Shown: one piece after another, positions 23,116 to 33,281 of the stretch
How the letters are laid out: every line of letters begins with the position of its first letter
Numbering within the stretch: the stretch's first letter is position 1
DNA from: Falciphora oryzae
Taxonomy: Eukaryota; Ascomycota; Sordariomycetes; Magnaporthales; Magnaporthaceae
Reading direction: 5' to 3'
Length of the DNA: 64,000 nt
NCBI GenBank assembly: GCA_000733355.1
Contig: JNVV01000003.1
Span: 620,001-684,000, forward strand
Translations under genes and position numbers: made by a program
Notes under the pieces: generated by a model
What the model saw: the letters and a program-made list of their open reading frames with translations, nothing else
Database searches by the model: none
Told to the model about the DNA's origin: nothing

Positions 23116-25527
23116 ATGTCTGGCAGGAAGCTGGGAGGCGGCAGGATCTTGGGGAGCGGCAAGGGGCTTGCCCCCCCTCCCCAGCCGCCGCCGACCCATC
23201 CTTCCCAGCATCAGCATCAGCAGCAGCAGCGCTTTCTTTCACATGGACATGCCCTCCCACGAGCCGCAAGTCCGTTCGCGCCGTCGGACGTCAGCACCGT
23301 CTCATCTGGCTCACAAAATGCGAACCTCGTAACTCCGCCGACCTCGTCCAGTCCGCTACCCGATTTCTCCCAGGACCTCGCCGCCAACATTAGTCTCGGC
23401 GCCCCTTCGCCCTCTAATGCTGCCTCTGGGGAGCTGGTTTGTCCAATATGTCAAGAGGAGATGGTGCGTATCTGGTTCTGTCCGTGGCTCCTGCTTGGCT
23501 GGGCTCTGCTAACGATACATGGCGGCGCCTTCTTCAGATGACCCTATTACAACTCAACAGGTGCTTATTCCCCAACCTCCTCTCCCCACTAGCTCTCATA
23601 GTGCACTTCCAAGCAAAGCCCCTAACGTGTTGCTACCGCCAGGCACATCGACGATATGCACCAAGAGCTGCCAGGGGTACAGCAGGACGAAGTCAAGACG
23701 TGGTTCGACAAACAAGTCCTCAAAGCGAAGCGCTTTCAGCCCCTGTCTCTCATCAACCAGAAACTCCGGGGACTAGAGGTGTTCGAATCCAACGAAGACT
23801 CCATATTAGCGCAATCGTCAGGACCGGGGAACTCGCTGTCGTCGTCTGTTGGCAATGCGCCTGGGTTGCCGAGAGTTCTAGAGCCTACGGTAGTCGACCC
23901 GGACGATCTCATCACCAAGAAGCACTGGCAGAGGCCGACGGGAGGTGACTTCTGCACCGATCCGACCTGCGACCGCCGCATGGGCCCGCTCAGCGGAAGC
24001 GTCAACTGCCGGAAGTGCGGTCGCATCTTCTGCGAGGAGCACACCATGTACCAGATGCGCTTGGCACCCCGGACTGCCGCACACGACCCTGTGAGGGGCT
24101 ACTGGTACCGTGTTTGCGAAACGTGCTACAAGTCACGGGAGGGCTACAACGATCACGCGGGGGTTTTGACGGACCACACAGCCTCTTTTGTGGCGCTGAG
24201 GAGGGTGCGGGTGGAGAGACAAAACCTGGAGATAGCACGGCTGGAAAAGCGCTTGACGAAGCTAACCCAGCTGCTCGCCAGTCCCCCGGAGGAGATAGCC
24301 GCGGTTGTTAATGGTTCTGGTGGCGGCGGCGGCATACCTGGAACCGGTGGGTTGCTGCCGGCGAGCTTGGCAGGACAAAGGGCCCAGCGCAAGGCGATCG
24401 AGCAGTCCATCGTGACGTGGGAAGAGGACGCGGCGGTGCCACGGTGCCCCTTCTGTCAGCAGGAGTTTGGGTCGTGGACTTTCAGGAGACACCACTGCCG
24501 CATCTGCGGTCGAGTCGTCTGCGCGGACCCTCAGACTGGCTGCTCGGCTGAGGTCGGGCTGAATGTTGCCACTGCACAGCAGCAACGAGCCTCGGCTTCG
24601 TATCCCTCGTCACTAGGCGCCGCCAGGCACCCGGGATCTGAGAAGGCTCCGGGAGGCGGCGGCCAAGTCAGTGTCGACGTGCGCATGTGTCGAGACTGTT
24701 CCCACACCATTTTCTCAAAGCGCGACGTGGCCGAGTCGATCACTGCCAGGCCGCCGGACCAGCGTGCATACGAGAATCTGCGCCAGTTTGAGCGAGGAAT
24801 ACGCTCCCTGATGCCGTCGTTTCAACGCTCCCTGATGGCCCTGCAACCACCAAAGCACGGGGGTCTCGACGAAGACAAGCCAGCCCCAACCCACGCTCAG
24901 ATCCAGGAGGCGGCCAAGATCCGCAAGCGGCTCATGGATGCATTCGCCAAGTACAATCTCGCCGCTAGGAGATTACGGGATCTTCCTACCACAATTCCAG
25001 CGCAAAAGAAACTACAGACGGCGGTGTATGCGGCAGCTTCCACATTCCTCCACACTCACATGCTGCCACTCAAGAGTGTTCCCCAGATGCTTAGGAGTCA
25101 ATCTTCCACTTCATCTTCGTCGGGCGCCTCTGGGCCTGGCCATCGCAGGTTATTATCCGGGCTAAACAGCGGCTCCGGCCCCAACGGCCACCTATCTCCG
25201 CTCCGGAATGGCGAGTCGGCAACGACGGGCGACTCGATCGGTGACGCATCGAGTGTCGCGGGTAGCGAAGTCAGCACGGCGGCATCTCTGCTGGAGAACG
25301 AGGAGAAGGAGCTGCGTGAGCGACTCGTTGTGCTCGAGGAGCAGCGGTTCCTGGTCCAGGAGATGATCAACGGCGCGCGCGGCTCTAGACGGTTCGAGGA
25401 GGTTGGGGCACTCTCGGGCAACCTCGACGAGCTGGACCGTGAGATCGCGACGCTCAGGAGGCAAGTTATCGGGGTGGAGGAGAAGTGGGAAGGCCTGTAC
25501 GCTGCCGGAGGCGGCTCTCCCAGGTGA
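23116..25527 (+). CDS. PEP7: FYVE zinc-finger vacuolar sorting protein Pep7/Vac1 (Rabenosyn-5 type)
   Basis: Three exons (23116-23463, 23538-23560, 23643-25527) give 751 residues. Exon 2 is a 23-nt microexon. It completes a C2H2 finger (CPICQEE, then LNRHIDDMH) at about residues 110-134, which is absent if the microexon is skipped. Two FYVE-type zinc domains follow: one near 224-280 (NCRKCGRIFCEEH, VCETCY) and a second near 391-480 with RRHHCRICGRVVC and CRDCS. The C-terminus is Ser-rich, then coiled coil. C2H2 plus FYVE is the Pep7/Vac1 layout, which binds PI3P and Rab5/Vps21 and links to Vps45 for fusion at the endosome. The loop between cysteine pairs of the second FYVE domain is long. Confidence 0.9.
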
Positions 25528-26426
25528 CCAAACTCGGGCGACCATTGTTATAGATAAGGCGCGTCATATCAGTGTTACTGCCAGGACCACAAACCAATGC
25601 AGTCGTCCACAAGGGCATGTTGCCGAACACAGCGGCTTGAGGACATGCCTATTATCTGTTCGAAGAATTCTAGCTACACCCTTGGATATGCTGGTGGAAG
25701 TGATAACATATGCACCCTCATTATTTTGTGATGGCTATCTGGCATGGCTTTGGGTGACAAAACATTCGAGCTACGCTTTCGGTGGTGGATGAACGTGCCC
25801 GGTCAACATGTGGGAGTCCCGACCTCTTGGGCTTGCTTTCGTCTATCCCCGAACCTTTCCGTCAACCTCTGCTCGTCATGATAGAGAACCCGTGATAAAA
25901 ACCGTGTCAGCTGCCTATGAGTGCGCGGCAGGGCCTATTCTCTCTTTGCGGCCCTGAGGGCTCTCTCTAGCGAGGGTCTTGCCCCCTACTAGGCGCAGTC
26001 TAGCACCCACGAGACAAGGTGCGGAACCGCCCGAAAGGCTGGGGGGTTACTTAGGCGCAAACTCGGGTGGTCGATGCTCATCTAGCCACATGCCCTCCTC
26101 CACTCGTAGACAAGTCTAGTCAAAGTCACTCCAAGGCGTTGCTGGGGTGGATGCTAAACGACCGGCGAGTGATATGGAGTGCGGCAAGACCATTGAGCCT
26201 AAATTTTGTTTAGGGTGGCGTTGCCTAGCGTGTCACAGAGTTAGTCCCCGTGAGAAAGTGGGCGCGGAATTGGCAAGGGTAACTAACAGATGCCCGTCTA
26301 CATTTTTGGTGCAGCTTTGGGAACAACAGGGTCTGCGAAGGCCAGATTTCCTGGCTGATTTCCGGTCCCGTCTCGGCTGTGCCGGCCTGTCAGAGAACCG
26401 ATGATTTGATACCGGGTGCCAAATTC
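25528..26426. other. Convergent intergenic region
   Basis: About 900 bp between PEP7 and the Fta1-like gene. Short open frames occur, but none with a domain or codon pattern like the neighbouring genes. No repeat was seen. Confidence 0.5.
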
Positions 26427-27659
26427 TCAGGTAGCATCAACTGGAGAATGGCGTGCACATAGCCTGAGCAGAAGGTTGTGAACCGCCTCGGCCTCCCTGC
26501 TCCGCCCACCGCCCTCGTCGTCGCTGCCGCCTGCCGAGGGCTTGAACAGCTTGAGCCTGCCCTCGGAGAGGACGAAGGCCCCACAGGATATCCGCACAAC
26601 CTGCACGGCGCTGTGGTGCATGTCGAGAGCGAGGTGGTGCTGCAGGTACCGCGCCAGCCTGGCGGTGAAGGGCCCTGGGGAAGAATCGTCTTGAGTTGAC
26701 GACGACAGCGCATCCTTCCCGCTTGCGACGAAACGGGCCAGATCGGTCGCGGGGAGGGTGAGCTCCAGAGTCCTAAGGCCGGGAGCGTTCTGCTGCTGCT
26801 CCTGCTTCTCCACGTCGTCGCTGCCGCCCGGCGCAGAAGGAGGCAGGCGGAAGGCGAGCGTGAGGACGACGTCTTTCCTCAAAGCGGGGGATGCTGCAAG
26901 AGCCTCGCCGTCGTCGTCGTCGGTCAGGCCCACGTCGCGCACCCAGCCCTCCCACGCGGCCAGCAGGACCGGCCCGGGCAGGGCGAGGGGGCTGACGCGG
27001 CAGTCGAACTCGCGGGCCAGGAAGCCGAGCACGGCGAGGCGCAGGGCGGGCGGCATGCGCACCAGGACCAGCGGCAGGTGGAGGAACCCAGCGGGCTGCG
27101 GCGAGGAGGAGGAGCCGGCGGGCGGGAGGAACAGCGCCTCGCAGCGGCCGGCCTCGTATTGGAGCGTCAGGAGCAGGCCTCGTCGTCGTTTGTTCTCGTC
27201 GCCGTCGTCGTCGATGGCGAGACGCGCCCACGCGAGGGTGGCGAGGGTCAGGGCGCCGTAGCGGGCGTCGCTGCCGGGTTCAGAGGCGGGCAGGCGGACC
27301 TGGACGCCGCGCACGACGTCGCCGACCAGGGCGTCGCGGAGCGAAGCGGCGACGCGGGCCAGACGGTCGGCGGTCAGGGGCAGCGGCCCGACGTGGAGGG
27401 GGGAGGCGCGGTAGGTGTGGAAGGTGGTGTTGAAGAGGGGTAGCTCGGGGAGGTCCGCTGCGTCGCTGTCGGCGACCGAGGTGATGGTGGTGTCAGCGGT
27501 TGCGTTATCGCCGTCGTCTGCGGGGGAACGGGCCGCGGTGGGCGCTGTGGCTGGCGCCGCTGGTGACGGCCGACGCCGGCGCCGAGCGGGGTTCTGCGAT
27601 GCGCTTGGTTTGGCGCGTGGCTGCTGACGCGCGCGGGCGCGCAGCGGTGGCCGAGGCAT
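26427..27659 (-). CDS. fta1: Kinetochore Sim4-complex subunit Fta1/CENP-L-like
   Basis: Single exon. The frame is open to 27851, but I choose the ATG at 27659 because the 64 residues above it are low-complexity leader-like sequence with a Lys run. This gives 410 residues. A basic, Ala/Pro-rich N-terminus is followed by FNTTFHTYRASPLHVG and LRDALVGDVVRGVQV, which resemble the conserved N-terminal block of fungal Fta1 (CENP-L) proteins. Several acidic DDDD loops follow, and the C-terminus has VQVVRISCGAFVLSEGRLKLF, matching the family end. Fta1/CENP-L is part of the constitutive inner-kinetochore network that connects CENP-A chromatin to outer kinetochore proteins. The assignment rests on remembered family motifs, so it is probable rather than certain. 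Confidence 0.7.
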   Translation of the reverse strand: MPRPPLRARARQQPRAKPSASQNPARRRRRPSPAAPATAPTAARSPADDGDNATADTTITSVADSDAADLPELPLFNTTFHTYRASPLHVGPLPLTADRLARVAASLRDALVGDVVRGVQVRLPASEPGSDARYGALTLATLAWARLAIDDDGDENKRRRGLLLTLQYEAGRCEALFLPPAGSSSSPQPAGFLHLPLVLVRMPPALRLAVLGFLAREFDCRVSPLALPGPVLLAAWEGWVRDVGLTDDDDGEALAASPALRKDVVLTLAFRLPPSAPGGSDDVEKQEQQQNAPGLRTLELTLPATDLARFVASGKDALSSSTQDDSSPGPFTARLARYLQHHLALDMHHSAVQVVRISCGAFVLSEGRLKLFKPSAGGSDDEGGGRSREAEAVHNLLLRLCARHSPVDAT

Positions 27660-28140
27660 TTTCGTCTTCTTTTTTTTGCACTCGGGTGCGAACACCCGGG
27701 ACGGCGAGCAATTTGCAACCAAGGTCAACAAGCCTTTCCCTCGGCAACGAGTGGCCGCGTGCCGGGCAAGAATCAAATGGCGGAATGGCTGGGGGCAATG
27801 ATTGATGCGGGTGGGGCGCGTCGCCAGTCGAGAAACGACACGCGTGTTCACGTGATGAGTGAGAACGGAGTCCGCTGGAGTGTGCGCGAGAAAAGTACCA
27901 CCTAAGGTGCCTGGTAGGTGCTGTGCATAAAATCCATTTATGTCGATTCGCTGATTTTTCGATACCGCATTCCTGAAGCCAGACTCCTCCTCTAGTAATT
28001 CTCGACGTATATCTCCATCTTAACCCCTTGCCTTCTCACCACTGTAACCTGATGTTGTTGAAATCATGCTCAATGTCCCTGCTTCGCTGTCGGTCTTGCG
28101 TACTGTCGAATCCCGTTCTTTGCCTCGGTTCCGTATCTTG
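27660..28140. other. Intergenic spacer
   Basis: About 480 bp between the Fta1-like gene's start and the 3' end of the next minus-strand gene. It would carry the Fta1 promoter. No further element was seen. Confidence 0.45.
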
Positions 28141-29647
28141 CTATCCAAGCCTGGGGGCATCGTGGTTCATGGTGTCCACCGCGATCCTGAACAGATGCAT
28201 TACCCGGTACCAATTCTTCCCAAACCTCCCCAAGACCGATGTAGCGTGGTACGGGGTCATATCTCTCCCTGGAGGGACTGTCGTCTCGATGCATGCCTGA
28301 ATCTGTCTGACTATGGACATTCTCGCTGCCTCCTCCGTTGTCGCGTCTGTCATTGCGCCACCCCGCTTGCTTCTGATTTTTGCCAGGCGCCTTTTGCATG
28401 GCTTCAAAGTCTCGCGGTGCCTTGGGCAGTCGAGGGGAGGACCGAGTAACATCTCGACGCGGACGTCCTCGTACAGCTCGCGGAGGTCCCTTGCCGTGTT
28501 TGGACCGAAAAGAAACAGCCACTGCTCGGGGAAGCGTAGGTTCGACCACGCGAGGGCTCGGGCCGCATCTCTGACAACTTGTCAGCCGAATTGCCCACCA
28601 GTTATAGGAGGGGGCGGGTGAGCCTAGGTGCCACGTTCTCCAAATAAAAGCCTGCACACAAGGAGACTGGAAAGGAGACTGGAAAGGAGACTGGAAAGGA
28701 GACTGGAAAGGGGACTGGCAAAGATACAAAAAAGAAGTAAGGCAATGGGCGCTGATTAGTGTGGTCAAACCAGCAGGCTTTTATTTGGGCACCATAAATG
28801 CTCACCCGAAGTTTGGGAACTGTTTCCTCCAGTCTTGATGATGAGCCGAATCCTCCGTCTCGTAGAACTCAAAGGCAGACTTGCCGCCGGCGGGCTGGAC
28901 CAATCCCGGTGGTAGTCTGTAGTGCCGGTCTCCGAGGGGAAAGCAGGTCTGGCTGTACGGGGGGTCGGGGGTCGAGCCCTCTGTGCTGTCAACGTCGTGT
29001 ATCATGTTCCAGGTAGGCATCGGGGGCGCCCATCCACGGTCGCCGAGAGTCCCCCCGGGTCGCATGCGGGAAGTACAGCTAGTGCCGTTCCAGATATGTC
29101 CTCGCCTCGTCGCCCGCTCCCGCATTATCTTCTGGAGACCCCAGTTCAGCACGAGCGATAGAAACCGGGCCGCATCCCGACGCATGGCGTGGGCCCTGGG
29201 AGACCTGGGGTCTGTGGTGCCGATCTCGCTCTCGATCCCATTTTGCATGAGCCTCTCTGTCAGGGCTTGGGCAAGAGAAGACGACCGCGTGCCCCATGTA
29301 CGAGGCGCAAACAACCCCAAAGAGCCCCACTCTCCGGTGGCGGCACCGGCGTGGCCGCCGACGAAGATCCTGAGAAGGTGAAGAATAACTAGATCGGCAA
29401 AGTCGTTTGTGGTCATGGCGTCTATCTGATCGGTGGTTTTGTTCTCCAGAGGAAAGCAGTACGACCTCAGCCCGTTGCCTATGAGAAGGCGCGGACAACC
29501 AGACGGGTCGACACGGGATTCGAACAGACCGAACTCCCACTCGTTGGGTATCGTGGGGTGGGACTGGCATCCTGTCGGGAGGGTATCTGGCCGCGGAAGG
29601 CTCTTGAAGCGCTTCATGAGCCAAGCTCTTTCTTGAGCCTCATCCAT
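28141..29647 (-). CDS. Uncharacterised protein, two exons split by a repeat-bearing intron
   Basis: Proposed exons 29647-28806 and 28570-28141 give 423 residues. Exon 1 alone would end at a TGA that is itself part of a good donor (GG before GTGAGC). Splicing to TTGTCAG at 28571 joins phase 2 to phase 2 and opens a further 143 codons with coding-like composition (WSNLRFPEQWLFLFGP, LGRFGKNWYRVMHLF). I do not recognise the family. The protein is soluble, with no signal peptide or clear membrane segment, and has several Trp- and Arg-rich blocks. The frame is open to 30118 upstream, but that part is Phe/Ser-rich translated purine-rich DNA and is excluded; ATG 29647 is followed by an ordinary acidic-helical start (MDEAQERAWL). 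It looks like an accessory or lineage-specific gene. Confidence 0.6.
28616..28807. repeat. Inverted-repeat element inside the intron of the 28141-29647 gene
   Basis: The left arm 28616-28655 and right arm 28773-28807 are inverted copies. The outer eight bases (GGGTGAGC) and inner sixteen (CCAAATAAAAGCCTGC) are identical; the middle has diverged and differs in length. The element spans about 192 bp, and its right arm contains the intron's 5' splice site. It could be a small MITE-like insertion or a fold-back structure. No clear target duplication is visible. Confidence 0.7.
28661..28720. repeat. 12-bp minisatellite, five copies
   Basis: Unit AGGAGACTGGAA repeated four times exactly, with a fifth degenerate copy, located between the two arms of the inverted repeat. 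Read on the minus strand it would encode a QSPF repeat, but it lies in the proposed intron. Confidence 0.9.
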
Positions 29648-30307
29648 CTTGGTCGCTGTTCGGGGCGAGGAGTGAAGGTTTCGAGTTACCAAGCTGCCGG
29701 CGGCATGTGAGGGATTCTTGCTACTGAATACGAGATATGTCGTGTGTTGAGGGCTCGGGGCCGGGGAGATTTGGTGATGGAAAGGGGGCTGGCGGAACAG
29801 CCCTGAAATGGAGTAAACATAACTCTCGAGTGGGCTTTGGCAGTAGCTAGCCTTGTCCACGACAGAAACTTGGCACCTCACGCCTGCACTATTGCCAAAA
29901 GATACATAAAAGGAAAGCATGTATGAAGAGGAAGACATATAGGAACAAGAAAAAAAAAAGAGAAGGAAAAGATAGTTACTGGAAAAGAAATCAGGAGAGA
30001 AAATAGGAAAAGATATAACTAGAAAAAAAAATACTAGGAATAGAGGAAGATTATAAGGAAAAATATAAGGAAAAAGGCAGGAAAAAAGACAGGCAATAAT
30101 GGGACAAGGGGGTGCCATCTTTTTCGCGAATGAGCTAGTCTCCTCCTGCCCCTACCTCAAAGACACCAGACCCGACGTCGTTTGATCTCTTCAAGGGAGT
30201 ACACGCCAAAAGCTAAATGGGAGGTGAGCTGCTGATGCTGTATTCTACCTGAAGGTGCTTCCCTGTCTATCAATCTCATTAAAATCTGTGCTCGATCCTT
30301 CCATACC
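29648..30307. other. Intergenic, with a strongly purine-rich tract
   Basis: About 660 bp between two minus-strand genes. From about 29900 to 30110 the plus strand is almost entirely A and G, with imperfect iterations such as ATAAGGAAAA. This produces a spurious Phe/Ser-rich open frame on the minus strand. No gene is supported. Confidence 0.6.
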
Positions 30308-31788
30308 TTACACCTTGACTGCCAAGCCCGGCCCTGCTCTTGCCACGCGGGCACCCCACAAGCAGAGCGATGTCCCGCTGATGGCGACTGCCGCAAACAG
30401 CTGCAGGCCCAGGTACTCGCCGTTCTGCGCCCTCAAAATGGTGCCCGCGATGGGCGGCCCGCACAGCGACCCTGCCGCGTTGAAGAGGGACGATGTGCCC
30501 ATCCTCGCCCCGAGGAAGGACAGATCCTCGGTGATGGACGTCAGCACCACCGCCGGCAGCGAGACGATGCCACCGCTCGAGAAGCCGTACAGAATCGCAA
30601 ACGCCACATTGCCCGCAACGTCCTTGACCCCGATCCAGCCGAACGCGACCGCGCCCGCCATGGCTGCTACCCCGATCATGGTGTTGAGCGGCCCGATGTG
30701 CGGCGTCACCAGCGACGGTGCGAGCCGGCCCAGCACCGATGCCCCGTTGAGGATGGCGATGAGGTTGAGCGCGAGGTCGCGCGCGTGCGCCATGCCGTGG
30801 CCCAGCGCGTATGTTTGCAGGTAGAAGACTGGCACGAAGAAGCCAAAGTTGCTGCAGAACATGGCCGCGCAAAAGAACAAATACGGTGGCTCGCGGAACG
30901 ACTTTGGATCAAAGAGCGACCGCACCCGTCGCGGCTTGACGCGCGTGCGCATCGCCGCCACGGAGATGGAACACGTCGCTAATGAGATGAAGCCCAGCAG
31001 CCGGCTGGTCCAGGGGAAGCCGATGGGCGAGATGACGGCGTTGAAGATGAGCGGGTACACGACGCCGCCGACGCTGCTGCCCACGACCGAGATGCCCACC
31101 ACAAGCGGCCGCCTCGAGGGGCCAAAGTACTGCGGCAGGACGGATAGGCCGGGCACGACCAGGCAGCCGGCGCCGAGGCCGACGCAGAAGCCCTGCCCTA
31201 GCAGGACGTGCCAGTACTCGGACGCCAGGCTCGTCATCATGAAGCCGAAAGAGATGAGGACCGTTCCCGTCGCGATCAGCGTGCGGAAGTAGCCGGCGTC
31301 GAAGAGCGGGCCAGCCAGGCCGCCGCCGCCCAGCAGCAAAGCCCCCTGGATCGAGCCTATCCAGGAGATGGCGGCTGGCGTCGAGTCCTTGAGGAGGTTG
31401 GCCTCATAGTATGTTTGGAAGACGCCAAAGGTATTGACGATACCCCTGAATCATGCGTCAGCTTGTTGGTTCTTTCACTGGTGTCCTGCTTTACTCTCGG
31501 AATATCCGCTGCGTTCCAACAGATGGCATGACAAATGACTTGACGGGCCTACCAAGAGTTAAAGAAGATTGCAAAGGCGCCAACGACCTGTAGCCAAGCT
31601 TTCAGACCCCCGTTCGGGATGTCGTCGACGTCGGGCGCCGCAACTGCTTCCGTGGCGGCCTCGGATACTGGCGGTAGTCCATTTTCGGGCTTGTCGGTGC
31701 TCGAGTTGTCGATCCCGGAAATCGAGACGTCGGTCGTCGATGAGAGGTCGCCGCCTCTTGCGTTCTTGTCGTCGGGTTTTATCGCCAT
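30308..31788 (-). CDS. MFS transporter, monocarboxylate transporter-like
   Basis: Two exons (31788-31553 and 31445-30308) give 457 residues. A polar N-terminus of about 60 residues precedes DIPNGGLKAWLQVVGAF, the usual entry to helix 1 in the fungal MCT-like (Mch) family. About 12 hydrophobic segments follow, with a cytoplasmic loop (TRVKPRRVRSLFD) in the middle. The intron falls in helix 1, as is common in this family, and restores GIVNTFGVFQTYY. Family members move monocarboxylates or related compounds with protons across membranes; some fungal members accept riboflavin or remain orphan, so the substrate is open. No partner gene suggests a pathway. Confidence 0.85.
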
Positions 31789-33281
31789 GATGTCAAAACG
31801 GCAGACTCATGCGGGTGGTCTGCCTTCTTTCTTGTCCCGCCTTTTCCGGGGTTTCTCAGCACGACTTTTTGAACTTCGCGAGAGATCCAATTCTTATGTT
31901 ATTTTTTCTTTTTTTCCATCTTCCAAAATGAGAGGTGGGCCACAGCATCGAAGGACGTTCGGCACCGGCCGACCCCTTTCTCTGCCGGGGGTGACCACCC
32001 CCTGGAGCAGTCGATCCACAGCAGATGATACTCTCCACCCAGCCCACGCCCGCCATTCTATATGTGTGTGTCATGTTTGCTCCGCGGTCGGCTGTTGGGA
32101 GCAAAAACCGACCTTCTCCGCCACTTCTTGTGATAGCGCCGAACCTGGTTCATGCAGGCTGGTCCTCGTCTGGGAGGTGTCGTGACCCTTCCTCGGCTGC
32201 CTTGCGACAGGCGATTGGTGGTAGGCTGCTCTGCAGTGTCTGGGTCCGGGATTTGCGGATCGGGCGGCTCGGGCAGGCATTGGTGGGAAGCGGCGGGAAT
32301 AACGTCTACGATTTAGCGTGGCCTGTTTTAACCCGACTGTCCCTTCTCCTTGGGTCCCGGGTGTGCCCCTGGTTCTTTATCAGGTCAGAGACGGCGTGCA
32401 TCGATTTCACACCCCGAAGCTCCTCGACCGTCCGATCCCGGCCGGGCTGCTCCGGGAACCGAGACCACGATTTTTATCCCCTCCCAAGAATTCGATCCGG
32501 CTCGGACATCTCTTTTGTATTCCTCGTCTAGCAGCCCAGCACCTCCTTGTTTGCTCCCTGACATGTCTCGTTAGCGTGTGGGGGAACGTTTAACCTGCGC
32601 CAGGCTATTCGGCTTCTAATTGCCGATTCGATGACTCCTTCGTCATTTTGGACCCCGCACGGCTCGTAAGTCGCGAGGGCTAGTCGGCGCGTTCTGTCCG
32701 CCGACAGTGATGAAATCGGAGTGGCCACTAATAATTTGCTCTACCAATGGGCTTGAATAGTAATGATAATCAGTTCCAATATCTACTTGCCTAACTACCG
32801 CCAAATAAGTAGGTTGATGGCATGTAATTATTATTCTGCCTGAACTGATGTCATATTTCCTTGGCTGTTGGTAAGAAACGAGGGAGAAATAGAGGAAGGG
32901 CACCCATTACTTGCTGCATACACATAGTTAAATATCTTTCAACCTTGGTACAAAGAGACCCGGAATACGGGATAGATCATTGTCGTGTGGACAAGCAGTG
33001 TTCGAGAAACATATCGCTCTTTCACAAACTGGCATAGCTTTCCGTAACCCAAATGCTCACATTGAACCCAATGGTCGCGTGAGCTTTCTGGTCTTTGGCA
33101 TCCCTCTTGGCAACGAGCCGGAGGAGCTTGGGCCTGGTCGTGTTTCTTCCATCGGGCTCACCTTTGCAAAAGTTGCCATCTTATCAGGGTATTTTTTCCG
33201 GTCGCTTCGGAACAATGTGTTTGAGGGATGTATATTTTATTTATTCTTATATAGCCGCATATGATATATCATGCAGACCTA
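31789..33281. other. Intergenic, no supported gene
   Basis: About 1.5 kb. The first part would be the promoter of the MFS gene. The part from about 32730 to 33280 is AT-rich. Open frames such as 32025-32531 (+) are GC-strand artefacts without domains. Confidence 0.45.

Noticed and set aside
27660..27851. 64-residue N-terminal extension of the Fta1-like protein
   Set aside because: Low-complexity with a Lys run; the internal Met is followed by the family-like basic N-terminus.
28070..28768. 232-codon frame (-) covering the QSPF repeats
   Set aside because: Overlaps the proposed intron and exon 2 in another frame; the repeat-derived start is artificial and the exon-2 frame joins exon 1 in phase.
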